Shown: positions 25,109 through 34,686, counted from the first letter of the stretch. The stretch is DNA of 64,000 nucleotides from Devosia nitrariae (GCF_030160115.1 NZ_BSNS01000020.1:62001-126000), one strand, 5' to 3'. Program-made: numbers and translations. The notes: generated from the letters alone by a model not told the origin.

Positions 25109-27130
25109 TCAGGGAATTCTGCGCATCGCCTCCGCAAGCGCCAGGGCTTCGTCCCCCAGCCGAGCCCGATAGACGAGGTAGTTGCCCAGCACCCGCTGCA
25201 CGTATTTGCGCGTCTCCTGAAACGGGATGAGTTCTACCCAGATCACCGGGTCAACATTAGCTGCGCGCGGATCGCCGAAGGAGCTGATCCATTTGTTGGC
25301 ATTGCCTGGCCCAGCATTGTAGGCCGCCGCAGCTAACAGCAGCGAACCGTCGTAGCGCTCGAGTTGATCGGAGAGATAGGTCGAACCGAGCAAGACGTTG
25401 TAGGCGGCATCACGCGTCAGCCGCCCGCTCGAATAATCGAGGCCAACCTTGCGGGCGACGTCCCGCGCGGTGCCAGGCATCAGTTGCATAAGCCCGCGCG
25501 CGCCAGCATGCGAGATCGCGTCGAGCTGAAAAAGGCTCTCCTGCCGCGTCACGGCATAGACGGCCGCCTTGTCGGCCGCGAACCGCACATCCGCCGGCAG
25601 TCCGTCGCGCGGAAAGCTGAACGGGTCTAGGGCAAAGCCGCGCTTCTCGGCCTTTCCGGCTATGGCGATCGCGACCTGGTGCGCGCCGATCTCCTGGGCA
25701 AGCCGCGCCGCCAGAACCATCTGCGCGCCATCCGCAAGGTCCTCCGCCCATTGATCGAGCAGTAGGGCCGCCCACGCGTCCCGACCGTTGGCGGCAAGCA
25801 ACCTCACGGCCCGCACGATCTCCTCGCGCGCAAACGGGGGTTCTGCGTCTCCCAAAGCGGGCAGGGGACGTAGCGCCACATCGGCAAGCCCCAGTTCCCC
25901 CCGCGCCAACTGTCCATAGTAGACCGTGCTGTATTTCGCCGCGACTGCGTAGGCGGCGTCCGCCGCCCCAAAATCGCCGAGCGCGATATTGGCGCGCGCC
26001 AGCCAGAAGTGGGACTGGGTAATGGTATCGGGCAAGGTGGCGAGCGCCGCCATGGCCTCGAAATGCGCTTTGGCGGCCTGCGGGTTATCGAGGAAGCTGA
26101 GCGCAATCCAACCGGCGTGGAACTGTGCTTCGACCACGCGGCCCTCGGGGCCCTGCGAGTAGCCGGCCGCCGCGCGATAGGCGAGGTCAGGCCGGCTTTC
26201 GGCGAGCAGGGCCCGGGTGATCGTGCGCCGTTCGTACCACCATTCAGCCACCTCCGGCACGTCGCCTTCGGCCTTATCGAGCCAGTCGAGCGCCTGTTCG
26301 TGGAGCCCGGCGAGCCGCGCCCGCTGCACGCGCGTGAAGACGTAGAGGGGATGGTCGTGAAGCGAGGTGTCGACGGCATCGAGTAGCGCCTTGCCGTCGC
26401 TTTGCCGCCGCGACGTTGCCGCTCTGGCAATGACCAGCGACTTCTGCGCCGGTGTGAAATGTTCCATCAGCCGTTCGGCGCCGCGGACGCGGTCGTGCAT
26501 CATCAGCCGCACGGCCCGGTCCCAGTGATCCGCATCGGTCAGCATCGCAGCGAGCGTCTGGGAGACCTGTGCCTCCTGCTCGCTCGAAAGGAAGTTCTCG
26601 ACCCATATGGCCCGCGCCAGACGGCGCGACCGCTCCTGCTCCCCGACCGCGAGATAAGCTTGGGCGAGCGCGATCCGGCCGTCGATCGTCTCCGGCACCT
26701 GCCCGCCCAGGACGTCGATGATCGTGTCGGGCGTTGCGTCGCTCTCGATCAGCGACTGTTCGACCTGCGCGCGATAAAGGTTCTCGGGTGCGAAATCCGG
26801 CGCATCCGCCATAAACCGTGTGATGGACTGATGGTCGATCTCGCCGGGATAAACGCGGATCGCCGCCCACTGGATCGCCCGCCGCTCCACCGGATTCGCC
26901 AGTGCCTTGGCGCTTTGGTAAGCCTCGGCGGCCTTCCCATCCAGCAGCAGCTCCAGGGCGGCTCGAAACTGAGCGGAACCCCTCGGGTCGCTCTCACTTT
27001 CAGCGCTCGCATTGACCGAACTTGTCGTAAGCTGGTCTATCGCGTCATTGGCCAATGCACCGGGCGCCGGGGCAGGGCCCGCCGCGCCCATCAGAATTGC
27101 AACCAGGCCGACGATCAGCCTGCCTCTCAT
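25109..27130 (-). CDS. Soluble lytic murein transglycosylase
   Basis: A 673-residue periplasmic enzyme that cleaves the glycan chain of peptidoglycan. It has a signal peptide (MRGRLIVGLVAILMGAAG; cleavage near residue 27), a long superhelical alpha-rich region of TPR-like repeats (about 50-480), and a C-terminal SLT domain with the catalytic glutamate in RQESLF (near 530), GARGLMQLMPGTA, AYNAGPG and the terminal WVELIPFQETRKYVQRVL motif. AGGAAG precedes the ATG. It diverges from dapA and is not in an operon. The length agrees with Slt70-type enzymes. Confidence 0.92.
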   Translation of the reverse strand: MRGRLIVGLVAILMGAAGPAPAPGALANDAIDQLTTSSVNASAESESDPRGSAQFRAALELLLDGKAAEAYQSAKALANPVERRAIQWAAIRVYPGEIDHQSITRFMADAPDFAPENLYRAQVEQSLIESDATPDTIIDVLGGQVPETIDGRIALAQAYLAVGEQERSRRLARAIWVENFLSSEQEAQVSQTLAAMLTDADHWDRAVRLMMHDRVRGAERLMEHFTPAQKSLVIARAATSRRQSDGKALLDAVDTSLHDHPLYVFTRVQRARLAGLHEQALDWLDKAEGDVPEVAEWWYERRTITRALLAESRPDLAYRAAAGYSQGPEGRVVEAQFHAGWIALSFLDNPQAAKAHFEAMAALATLPDTITQSHFWLARANIALGDFGAADAAYAVAAKYSTVYYGQLARGELGLADVALRPLPALGDAEPPFAREEIVRAVRLLAANGRDAWAALLLDQWAEDLADGAQMVLAARLAQEIGAHQVAIAIAGKAEKRGFALDPFSFPRDGLPADVRFAADKAAVYAVTRQESLFQLDAISHAGARGLMQLMPGTARDVARKVGLDYSSGRLTRDAAYNVLLGSTYLSDQLERYDGSLLLAAAAYNAGPGNANKWISSFGDPRAANVDPVIWVELIPFQETRKYVQRVLGNYLVYRARLGDEALALAEAMRRIP

Positions 27131-27384
27131 GGCGTCTTCCTGTTGGTCCCCGATACCGATCCAACAAGGTGCCCCGTCCTTGCGGTTAACCGGACGTTAC
27201 CCGTTCGCGGTGAATAATTGGTTTCAGGACGTCGCGTGCTCCATTCCGAGAGACGCCTTCCGCGCTTGTGGTCGGCGGCGTCGCAAAGTATGGTGCCGCA
27301 CTTCTTCGCAGCCCTCAGCCGCCGACGACGTTGACACTCGCCGGCGGCTGAACTGTGGCACACAACAACAGGAATTCCATACCA

Positions 27385-28263
27385 ATGTTCAGAGGTTCGA
27401 TTACGGCGCTCTTGACCCCCTTTTCCAATGGGGCGGTCGACGAGAAAGCCTTTTCGGCCTTCGTCGATTGGCAGATCACCGAGGGCACGCACGGTCTGGT
27501 GCCGGTCGGCACCACGGGCGAAAGCCCCACCGTCAGTCACGATGAGCATCGGCGTGTCGTCGAGATCTGCGTAGAGGTGACGGCCGGGCGCGTGCCGGTC
27601 ATTGCCGGCGCCGGCTCCAACTCGACGACCGAGGCAGTCGAACTCGCGCGGTTTGCCGAGAAGGTGGGCGCCGATGCGGTGCTGTCCGTGGTGCCTTACT
27701 ACAACCGGCCCAACCAGGAAGGCCTCTTCCAGCATTTTTCGGCTGTCGCTTCGGCGGTCGGCATTCCGGTCTTTCTCTATTCGGTTCCGGGCCGCACCGT
27801 GGTCGACGTTTCCGTCGACACCATCGCGCGCCTGCGCGAGGCGCACGCCAATATCATTGGGGTCAAGGACGCCACGGCTGACATGGGTAAGGCGAGCATG
27901 ACGCGCACCACGCTCGGCGAGGATTTCATCCTGCTCTCGGGTGAGGACATGACCGCGCTGGGATTCAATGCCCATGGCGGGCAGGGGTGTATCTCGGTGA
28001 CTTCCAATATTGCCCCGCGCCTCTGCGCGCAGATGCAGAATGCCTGCCAGCAGGGCAACTACGCCGACGCACTCGCCGTACAGGACAAGCTCGTGCACCT
28101 GCACAAGAACCTCTTCCTTGAGCCAAACCCGACCGGCGTCAAATACGCCGCCGCCCGCCTCGGCCTCTGCCGCAACGAACTGCGCCTGCCGCTCGTTCCG
28201 ATATCGGAGCTGACCGAGGAAGCCATCGATGCGGCGATGGTCCATGCTGGGCTTCTCAACTAG
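27385..28263 (+). CDS. dapA: 4-hydroxy-tetrahydrodipicolinate synthase
   Basis: A 292-residue cytosolic enzyme that condenses pyruvate and aspartate semialdehyde in lysine and diaminopimelate synthesis. The ATG at 27385 ([13 protein letters not shown]) fits the family, with AGGAA upstream. Seen are GTTGESPT (substrate threonines), the tyrosine of YYNRPNQEG, the Schiff-base lysine in [10 protein letters not shown] and the [11 protein letters not shown] motif. The smpB gene follows after a repeat element, as in many alphaproteobacteria. Confidence 0.96.
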   Translation: MFRGSITALLTPFSNGAVDEKAFSAFVDWQITEGTHGLVPVGTTGESPTVSHDEHRRVVEICVEVTAGRVPVIAGAGSNSTTEAVELARFAEKVGADAVLSVVPYYNRPNQEGLFQHFSAVASAVGIPVFLYSVPGRTVVDVSVDTIARLREAHANIIGVKDATADMGKASMTRTTLGEDFILLSGEDMTALGFNAHGGQGCISVTSNIAPRLCAQMQNACQQGNYADALAVQDKLVHLHKNLFLEPNPTGVKYAAARLGLCRNELRLPLVPISELTEEAIDAAMVHAGLLN

Positions 28264-28369
28264 AGCGGGATGCGAAAAAGTGGGTGCCGGTTTTTCGCGA
28301 GCAATCCCGCGACAAAGAAAGGCTAGGCCGCAAGGCGATTTGATCCATTCAAATCGCCTTGCGGCCTAG
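28262..28369. repeat. Two-hairpin intergenic repeat, copy B
   Basis: The 5' part pairs GCGGGAT and GCGAAAAA with TTTTTCGC and ATCCCGC. The linker GCGACAAAGAAAGG follows. The 3' hairpin has perfect 21-bp arms (28323-28343 and 28349-28369) around TCCAT. It lies between dapA and smpB and ends only 8 bases before the smpB start codon. Confidence 0.8.
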
Positions 28370-28377
28370 GACGACAA

Positions 28378-28863
28378 ATGGCGACCGCTAACAAGGAAAA
28401 GCGGGGCTATGTCAGCCACGGGCTCGTCGCCGAGAACCGTCGCGCCCGCTTCGACTACGACATTACCGATACCCTGGAGGCCGGCATCGTCCTGACTGGT
28501 ACAGAGGTCAAGTCGCTGCGCCTCGGCAAGGCCCAGATCGCCGAGAGCTACGCTTCGCCCGAGCGCGGCGAGCTCTGGTGGATCAATGCGCATATCCCAG
28601 AATATCTGGAGGCCAACCGCTTCAACCATCAGGAGAAGCGCCCGCGCAAGCTCCTTATCTCCAAGAAGGAACTCTCGCGCCTCGACGCGGAAGTCTCCCG
28701 CGCCGGCAACACCATCGTGCCGTTGAAGCTCTATTTCAACGAGCACGGCAAGGCCAAGCTTCTGCTTGGTCTCGGCAGGGGCAAGAAGAGCTACGACAAG
28801 CGCGAGACCGAGAAGAGCCGCGACTGGAACCGGGAAAAGTCGCGGCTGCTCAAGCAGGGCTAA
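28378..28863 (+). CDS. smpB: SsrA-binding protein SmpB
   Basis: A 161-residue partner of tmRNA that helps rescue stalled ribosomes. Conserved features are [34 protein letters not shown], the [15 protein letters not shown] segment, and the basic tail ([18 protein letters not shown]). No ordinary ribosome binding site is visible because a 21-bp hairpin ends 8 bases before the ATG. It is flanked by two repeat copies. Confidence 0.96.
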   Translation: MATANKEKRGYVSHGLVAENRRARFDYDITDTLEAGIVLTGTEVKSLRLGKAQIAESYASPERGELWWINAHIPEYLEANRFNHQEKRPRKLLISKKELSRLDAEVSRAGNTIVPLKLYFNEHGKAKLLLGLGRGKKSYDKRETEKSRDWNREKSRLLKQG

Positions 28864-28864
28864 G

Positions 28865-28971
28865 CGATTTCAGCAAAAGCGGGGTGCCACTCTTGCGGTT
28901 CGAAAACGCGACAATTCAATAACTTGGAGCTCCCGTTCCGGTTCAATCGGAACGGGAAAGGCTCCAGTCCT
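28865..28971. repeat. Two-hairpin intergenic repeat, copy C
   Basis: It shares with copy A the blocks TTTCAGCAAAA, CTTGCGGTTCGAAAACGCG and GCGACAAT, then has a 3' hairpin CCCGTTCCG / CGGAACGGG around GTTCAAT. It lies between convergent smpB and the uracil-DNA glycosylase gene, where the hairpin could end both transcripts. Confidence 0.75.
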
Positions 28972-28973
28972 GC

Positions 28974-29609
28974 TCAGGTCAGCGCCCGCTCTGCCGCCCG
29001 CCCGACCACGTCTTCGAACATCTCAGTCGTCAGCACTCCGGTATTCGTGTTGTAGCGGGAGCAGTGGTAGCTGTCGAAAATCGTCTGGCCGCCCGTTAGC
29101 CCGTGTTCGGCTCCGTGCGCAAAAGGATGAGCGGCGAGGCGTGCGCCGAGGGTCCTGAGCAGCGTTTCATGCGCGATCCGCCCCAGCGCCAGGTAAACGT
29201 TTGCCCGCCGTTCGGCCTGGAGCGCGCCGACCAGGAACTGGCGGCATGTCGTAATTTCGGCCGGCGTCGGCTTGTTCTGCGGCGGCACGCATCTGACCGC
29301 GTTGACGATCATCACTGGACCGAGAGTCAGCCCATCGTCCGGACGCTGACGGTATTCTCCCGTGGCCAATCCGAATTTCTTCAGCGTTGCATAAAGCAGG
29401 TCGCCGGCATAATCGCCGGTGAACGGCCTGCCGGTCCGGTTGGCGCCCTTGAGTCCTGGGGCCAACCCAACGATGACGAGCCGTGCCTGCTTTCCGCTCC
29501 AGACCGGCACCGGTCCATTGAAGAAATCGGGATAGAGCGCCCGGTTGGCCTCGCGGAACGCGGCAAGGCGCGGGCAGAGCGGGCAGTCGTGAGAAGGTTC
29601 GAGGTGCAA
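28974..29609 (-). CDS. Uracil-DNA glycosylase, family 5 (UdgB-like)
   Basis: A 211-residue base-excision repair enzyme. The N-terminal CPLCPRL pair and a later pair (RCVPPQNKPTPAEITTC) are the four cysteines of an iron-sulfur cluster, and GLAPGLKGANRTGRPFTGD is the family 4/5 motif A. GLAPG without an acidic residue points to family 5, which acts on uracil and other damaged bases. The only in-frame start after the upstream stop is TTG at 29609, and no clear ribosome binding site is seen there. Confidence 0.88.
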   Translation of the reverse strand: MHLEPSHDCPLCPRLAAFREANRALYPDFFNGPVPVWSGKQARLVIVGLAPGLKGANRTGRPFTGDYAGDLLYATLKKFGLATGEYRQRPDDGLTLGPVMIVNAVRCVPPQNKPTPAEITTCRQFLVGALQAERRANVYLALGRIAHETLLRTLGARLAAHPFAHGAEHGLTGGQTIFDSYHCSRYNTNTGVLTTEMFEDVVGRAAERALT

Positions 29610-29670
29610 GAAATCGGCTCAGGGCGGTTGGAGAGACGCGTTTTGTCGCGCTTGCTTGCCGAGCAGAGGG

Positions 29671-30240
29671 CTATTCGTCGCTCTCGACCGGGGTCGCCTC
29701 TCGCTGGGCCGCTGGTGGGCGGCCGACGGTCTTGGCCAACTCGCTGAGGTCGAGGAAGAAATCTGCCTGGCGCCGCAGGTCGTCGGCGATCATGGGTGTC
29801 TGCGTGGTGAGTGTCGAAACCACCGTCACCCGTTTGCCCTTGCGCTGCAACGCAGCGACGAGCGCGGTAAAGTCTCCGTCGCCGGAAAACAGAACCATGT
29901 GGTCGAAATACTGGGCCATCTCCAGGGCATCGACCGTCAGTTCGATGTCCATGTTGCCCTTGATCTTTCGCCGGCCGGCCGCGTCGGTGAATTCCTTGGC
30001 CGGCTTGGTCACGACTGTATACCCGTTATAGTCGAGCCAGTCGATCAGCGGTCGGATTGAGGAATATTCCTGGTCCTCGACCAGCGCCGTGTAGTAGTAG
30101 GCCCGCAGAAGATAAGCCTTGCTCTGGAACTCGGTTAGCAGCCGTCGATAGTCGATGTCGATGCCGATGGCTCTGGAGGCTGCGTAGAGGTTTGCGCCGT
30201 CTATGAACAGGACGGTTTTTTCGCGCGGGTCAATTGCCAA
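29671..30240 (-). CDS. NYN domain protein (LabA/DUF88 family)
   Basis: A 189-residue PIN-like NYN domain protein, predicted to be a metal-dependent RNase. Motifs are LFIDGANLYAASRAIG (first catalytic aspartate), NMDIELTVDALEMAQ and VLFSGDGDFTALVAAL with further acidic residues. I choose the TTG at 30240 because AGGAG lies 9 bases before it and the product then begins DPREK next to the conserved strand, as in related proteins; a longer ATG frame from 30363 adds 41 unlike residues. It diverges from rpoZ. Confidence 0.82.
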   Translation of the reverse strand: MAIDPREKTVLFIDGANLYAASRAIGIDIDYRRLLTEFQSKAYLLRAYYYTALVEDQEYSSIRPLIDWLDYNGYTVVTKPAKEFTDAAGRRKIKGNMDIELTVDALEMAQYFDHMVLFSGDGDFTALVAALQRKGKRVTVVSTLTTQTPMIADDLRRQADFFLDLSELAKTVGRPPAAQREATPVESDE

Positions 30241-30485
30241 CTGGGCGTTCTCCTCATCGGACCAGCCGGCCCGTGGGCTGACCCCTAGCAAATGTGCATG
30301 CGCCGGCAGGCTCTGGCAATCCGGGCATATCGGCTCCCCATCCGATAAATGCGCTATTCGCACGATTGCGCATTCCTGCGCAAGCGTCGCGCGATTTGGT
30401 GATGCAACTAGTGCGGGAAAACTTGTATCTGGCGGCTCGCTCGTGTATGGAGCGCGTTCATTCCCAAACTGGCATGGAGACGTCC

Positions 30486-30854
30486 GTGGCTCGCGTCACC
30501 GTTGAAGACTGCATTGAAAAGGTATCGAACCGGTTCGACCTCGTCCTCATGGCCGCGCATCGCGCGCGCATGATTTCCTCGGGTTCACAGATCACCGTGC
30601 CGCGCGACAACGACAAAAACCCGGTTGTGGCCCTGCGTGAGATCGGCGACGGCACCATTTCTCCCGATGACCTGCACGAGGATCTGATCCACTCGCTGCA
30701 GAAGTACGTCGAAGTGGATGAGCCCGAACAGCATGCCGCGCCCATGATCGAGAGCGCCGGTGACGACGACTCGATCGCTTTCGATACCATGAGCGAAGAA
30801 GAACTCCTGCGCTCCATCGAAAGTCTCGCCCCGCCCGAGCGCCGCGACGATTGA
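30486..30854 (+). CDS. rpoZ: DNA-directed RNA polymerase subunit omega
   Basis: The 122-residue omega subunit helps RNA polymerase assembly and ppGpp binding. It starts at GTG 30486 (MARVTVEDC), preceded by TGGAGA; longer upstream frames do not fit the family. The conserved core [23 protein letters not shown] and VVALREI is clear. It is followed by a terminator, a repeat copy and the ppGpp synthetase gene, the usual alphaproteobacterial order. Confidence 0.95.
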   Translation: MARVTVEDCIEKVSNRFDLVLMAAHRARMISSGSQITVPRDNDKNPVVALREIGDGTISPDDLHEDLIHSLQKYVEVDEPEQHAAPMIESAGDDDSIAFDTMSEEELLRSIESLAPPERRDD

Positions 30855-30883
30855 TCGGCGGTCGCTAAGGTCTATATATCGAG

Positions 30884-30913
30884 GGCGTCCGGCGGCCAGC
30901 CGGGCGCCTTTTT
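30884..30913 (+). terminator. Rho-independent terminator of rpoZ
   Basis: GGCGTCCGGC (30884-30893) pairs with GCCGGGCGCC (30899-30908), one mismatch, around GGCCA, followed by TTTTT and a second T-run. Confidence 0.8.
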
Positions 30914-30956
30914 CGTTTTTGCCCGATTGTTTGACAGTCACCGCCGGGGCATGATC

Positions 30957-31052
30957 TAGAGCAACGTGCGAAAAGGCGGACACCGGCTTTAGCAAGAAAC
31001 GTTGCGACAACAAGGTACTAGGGCCGACGCTCTGATCCCGTCAGAGCGCCGG
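30957..31052. repeat. Two-hairpin intergenic repeat, copy D
   Basis: A 5' hairpin (GCAACGT / ACGTTGC), the linker GCGACAACAAGG and a 3' hairpin (CGCTCTGA, loop TCCCG, TCAGAGCG, extended by three more pairs) match the architecture of copies A-C with a different stem sequence. It lies between rpoZ and rsh. Confidence 0.7.
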
Positions 31053-31091
31053 TGGCTCTGAATTTGCGCGGCAAGGGGCGCGCATCGACTC

Positions 31092-33353
31092 ATGATGCGT
31101 CAGTATGAACTCGTCGAGCGGGTAGCGGCTTACAACCCCAATGTCGACGAGCAGCTTTTAAACAAGGCCTATGTCTACGCCATGCAAAAGCATGGCTCGC
31201 AGAAGCGCGCCTCCGGTGATCCCTTTTTCAATCATCCGCTGGAGGTGGCCGCGATCCTCACCGACCTGAAGCTTGACGATGCGTCGATCGCCGTTGGGCT
31301 TCTCCACGACACCATCGAGGACACCGACGCCACCCGTGCCGAAATCGACCAGCTATTCGGTGCCGAGATCGGCGCCATCGTCGATGGCCTCACCAAGATC
31401 GAGCGCTTGAACCTCGTTTCCCGCGAGGAGGCTCAGGCCGAGAACCTGCGCAAGCTCCTGCTCGCCATCTCCGAGGATGTGCGCGTGCTCCTGGTCAAGC
31501 TCGCTGACCGGCTGCACAACATGCGGACCCTGCAATACATGCCCGTCGACAAGCGGGTGCGCATTGCGCAGGAGACCATGGATATTTATGCGCCGCTGGC
31601 CGGGCGCATGGGCATGCAGGACATGCGCTCCGAGCTCGAGGACATCTCCTTCCGCATCCTCCAGCCGGACCATTACGACGCCATCACCCGTCGGCTTGGC
31701 GAGATGCAGTCCGAGTACCGCGAGACCATCGCCACCATCAGTTCGGAATTGACCGAGAAGCTCAAGGCCGAGGGCATCGAGGCCAAGGTCAGCGCCCGGG
31801 TGAAGTCGCCGTTCTCGATCTTCAACAAGATCGAGCGCAAGCAGATCGCGCTCGAACAACTGTCCGACATGATCGGCTTCCGCGTCATCGTCGGCACGGT
31901 CGATCAGTGCTACCACACGCTCGGCATCGTCCACACCCATTGGAAGGTCGTGCCCGGCCGCTTCAAGGACTATATCTCCGTCCCCAAGCACAACGACTAC
32001 CGCTCGATCCACACCACCATCGTCGGTCCCGGCCGTCAGCGCGTCGAGCTGCAGATCCGCACCGAGGCGATGCATCAGGTCGCCGAGCTCGGCATTGCCG
32101 CCCATGCGCTCTACAAGGACGGCGTTTCGGCCGACATGGGCCGGCTCGAAAAGGAAAGCCAGGCCTATGCCTGGCTGCGCTCGACCATCGGCCACCTGAC
32201 GACCGGCGCCTCGGCCGAGGATTTCCTCGAATACACCAAGCTCGAGCTGTTTCAGGATCAGGTGTTCTGCTTTACCCCGCGCGGGCGCCTCATCGCGCTG
32301 CCGCGCGGCGCGACCCCCATCGATTTCGCCTATGCGCTCCATACCGATATCGGCGATACGTGCGTCGGCGCCAAGATCAACGGCGCCATCCTGCCGCTCG
32401 TCACGCAGCTGCGCTCGGGCGACGAAGTCGAGATCATCCGCGACCAGAACCACCTGCCGCCTGCCAACTGGATCGGCATTGCCGCCACAGGCAAAGCGCG
32501 CGCCGCCATCCGCCGCGCCGTGCGCCATGCGGCCGCCCAGCGCGCCTATGCGCTCGGCGAGCACGTGCTCTCGATGATGCTCGAGCGTGAAGGCGTGCTG
32601 CTCGAGGAGGCCGAAGGCAAGCAACTCGCAGAGCGCCTCGGCCACGCCAGTAAGCGCGATCTGTTGATCGCCGTCGGCGAGGGTAAGATCGGCAGCGAAT
32701 CCCTTGCCACCGAGCTCGCCGAGGTCAAGGGATTGAGGCGCCGGCGCAAGAAGATCGATCTGCCCGTCGCCGACAAGGCCGATGGCTGGTTCGCTCTGCG
32801 CGCGACCGACTGGTTCAAGTTCCGCGTGCCCGGCGGCCAAAAGGCGGGTCCACGCGCCAAGACCGCGCTCGCCAAGCTCGACTTTCATATCCCCCTCGAG
32901 GTTTCTCCCGAGGGCGTCGTGCCCGGCGACCGCCTGGTCGGCATCCTCGAGCCCGATCAGCCCATGCGCGTCTATCCGATCCATTCGGACGCACTGATCG
33001 CCATGCACAACAGCGACGTCGCCTGGGTCGATGTGCGTTGGGATATCGCCGGACGCGAGGACAAGCTCTACCCGACCGTCATCACTATGGAGTCGGTCAA
33101 TCGCCCGGGCTCGCTTGCCCAGATTTCCTCGGCCATCGCCGCGTGCGATGCCAACATCAATAATCTGGTGATGCGCATGGTCTCGCCGGACTTCCACCAG
33201 ATGATCTTCGAGATCGAGGTGCGCGACCTCGCCCAGTTGACCGATGTGCTCGCCACCTTGAAGCGCAGCCCCGGTCTCTCGGCCGTCCAGCGCGGCGGTC
33301 CGGCGGAAGCGGCCATGATCTCGACCCTGGAGTGGGACGGCACGACGCACTGA
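31092..33353 (+). CDS. rsh: Bifunctional (p)ppGpp synthetase/hydrolase
   Basis: The single long RelA/SpoT homologue (753 residues) typical of alphaproteobacteria makes and degrades (p)ppGpp. The HD hydrolase domain has FFNHPLEVAAIL and LLHDTIEDTD (about 45-80), the synthetase domain KDYISVPKHNDYRSIHT (about 295-312), the TGS domain CFTPRGRLIALPRGATPIDF (about 392-455), and a C-terminal ACT domain (residues 660-740). Both catalytic halves look intact. The start is MMRQYELVERV; the second ATG 3 bases on is equivalent. Confidence 0.96.
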   Translation: MMRQYELVERVAAYNPNVDEQLLNKAYVYAMQKHGSQKRASGDPFFNHPLEVAAILTDLKLDDASIAVGLLHDTIEDTDATRAEIDQLFGAEIGAIVDGLTKIERLNLVSREEAQAENLRKLLLAISEDVRVLLVKLADRLHNMRTLQYMPVDKRVRIAQETMDIYAPLAGRMGMQDMRSELEDISFRILQPDHYDAITRRLGEMQSEYRETIATISSELTEKLKAEGIEAKVSARVKSPFSIFNKIERKQIALEQLSDMIGFRVIVGTVDQCYHTLGIVHTHWKVVPGRFKDYISVPKHNDYRSIHTTIVGPGRQRVELQIRTEAMHQVAELGIAAHALYKDGVSADMGRLEKESQAYAWLRSTIGHLTTGASAEDFLEYTKLELFQDQVFCFTPRGRLIALPRGATPIDFAYALHTDIGDTCVGAKINGAILPLVTQLRSGDEVEIIRDQNHLPPANWIGIAATGKARAAIRRAVRHAAAQRAYALGEHVLSMMLEREGVLLEEAEGKQLAERLGHASKRDLLIAVGEGKIGSESLATELAEVKGLRRRRKKIDLPVADKADGWFALRATDWFKFRVPGGQKAGPRAKTALAKLDFHIPLEVSPEGVVPGDRLVGILEPDQPMRVYPIHSDALIAMHNSDVAWVDVRWDIAGREDKLYPTVITMESVNRPGSLAQISSAIAACDANINNLVMRMVSPDFHQMIFEIEVRDLAQLTDVLATLKRSPGLSAVQRGGPAEAAMISTLEWDGTTH

Positions 33354-33485
33354 CATCGCCCTGACGGTGAGGTGCCGCTTCGCGGCTTCGACCAACGAGG
33401 GCGTAGCGTCATGCTTCGCAGCCTCCCCCTTGTGGGCAGGGTGGCAGGGCGGTATTCGACGAGTAGATCAAAGTCGGAGCCCAGC

Positions 33486-34070
33486 ATGACCAGAGACGAA
33501 GTCCTCGCCGTCTTTAAATCCTGCGACGCCATCCTCGAGGGGCACTTCATCCTCTCTTCGGGCCTGCGCTCGCCCCTCTTTCTGCAAAAGACCCTGGTCT
33601 TCCGCCGCCCGGACAAGACCGAGATCCTCTGCAAGGCGCTCGCCGACAAGATTCGCGCTGAAGGTTTCGGCAGCGTTTCCCAAGTCGTCTCACCGGCCGT
33701 CGGCGGCATCATTCCCGGCTACGAGACCGCCCGGCACCTGGGATTGCCCGCCATCTACACTGAACGCGTCGATGGCCAGTTCCAGCTGCGCCGGAATTTC
33801 TGGATCGAACCGGGTGAGAAAGTGATTGTGGTCGAAGACATCGTCTCGACGGGCCTGTCGATCCGCGAGTGCATCGATTGTGTCAGGGCGTTGGGCGCCG
33901 ATGTCGTGGCTGCCGCCTGCATCATCGACCGCTCGGGCGGCCAAGCCGATCTCGGCGTGCCGCTCATCTCTCTCCTCGAATTCGAAGTCCCCGCCTACGC
34001 TCCCGATAACCTGCCGCCTGACCTTGCGGCCATACCGCCGGTCAAGCCCGGGAGCAGGGGACTGGCGTGA
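33486..34070 (+). CDS. pyrE: Orotate phosphoribosyltransferase
   Basis: A 194-residue enzyme that joins orotate to PRPP in pyrimidine synthesis. The PRPP-binding motif [14 protein letters not shown] lies near residue 115, with [15 protein letters not shown] at the N-terminus and [12 protein letters not shown] in the middle. The start is MTRDEVL at 33486 with GGAG upstream; the longer frame upstream reads through a partial repeat. It follows rsh and precedes acpS across a long inverted repeat. Confidence 0.95.
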   Translation: MTRDEVLAVFKSCDAILEGHFILSSGLRSPLFLQKTLVFRRPDKTEILCKALADKIRAEGFGSVSQVVSPAVGGIIPGYETARHLGLPAIYTERVDGQFQLRRNFWIEPGEKVIVVEDIVSTGLSIRECIDCVRALGADVVAAACIIDRSGGQADLGVPLISLLEFEVPAYAPDNLPPDLAAIPPVKPGSRGLA

Positions 34071-34097
34071 TCCGGCTCGAAACCGGCACTGGGTTCA

Positions 34098-34212
34098 CCC
34101 CCCTCCCAACCTCCCCCACAAGGGGGGAGGTGCTGGGCCATTGGGCTTTGCGGAATCTTGCCGCAAGCACAATTCGACACCTCCCCCCTTGTGGGGGAGG
34201 TTGGGAGGGGGG
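34098..34212. repeat. Perfect 35-bp inverted repeat between pyrE and acpS
   Basis: Arms at 34098-34132 and 34178-34212 are exact reverse complements with a 45-base centre. Each arm has its own inner palindrome (CCTCCCCC...GGGGGGAGG around ACAA). The central part contains GCGGAATCTTGCCGC, a small hairpin. Half copies of the same theme occur near 33420-33450 (CCTCCCCCTTGTGGGCAGGG) and at 49573-49588. Confidence 0.85.
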
Positions 34213-34266
34213 GAGTCCTCCGGAAGCCGCAAGACATGCCCTTGTCCCGGTCATCGGAGCCTGCCC

Positions 34267-34686
34267 ATGATCATCGGCCTTGGTTCCGACCTCATCCAGA
34301 TTCACCGGGTCCAGCACGTTCTCGATCGCTACGGCGAGCGCTTTACCCTGCGCTGCTTTACCGAAATCGAGCGCAGGAAGTCCGATCGGCGCGCCGCCCG
34401 CGCCGCGTCCTACGCCAAACGTTTCGCGGCCAAGGAGGCCTGTTCGAAGGCTTTGGGCACCGGCCTTAATTTCGGCGTCTATTGGCGCGACATGGGCGTC
34501 GTCAACTTGCCTTCGGGCAAGCCAACCCTGCACCTGACCAATGGCGCGGCCCGAGCGCTCGCCCGCCTTGTTCCCGATGGCCACGAACCCCACATCCACC
34601 TGACCATCACCGACGATGCCGGCCTTGCTCAGGCCTTCGTCGTCATCGAGGCATTGCCGGTTGACCGGCTGAGCGCAAAGCCGTAA
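34267..34686 (+). CDS. acpS: Holo-[acyl-carrier-protein] synthase
   Basis: The 139-residue enzyme transfers phosphopantetheine to acyl carrier protein. [15 protein letters not shown] carries the metal-binding aspartate, FTEIERRK and [17 protein letters not shown] the catalytic glutamate and lysine. GGAG lies about 8 bases before the ATG at 34267. The position before lepB-rnc-era is the usual alphaproteobacterial order. Confidence 0.95.
   Translation: MIIGLGSDLIQIHRVQHVLDRYGERFTLRCFTEIERRKSDRRAARAASYAKRFAAKEACSKALGTGLNFGVYWRDMGVVNLPSGKPTLHLTNGAARALARLVPDGHEPHIHLTITDDAGLAQAFVVIEALPVDRLSAKP

Noticed and set aside
31353-33395. 680-codon open frame antisense to rsh, and similar long frames antisense to parC (39200-41326) and glyA (50238-52289)
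   Set aside because: All lie opposite well-conserved housekeeping genes and follow from codon bias; none has family motifs.
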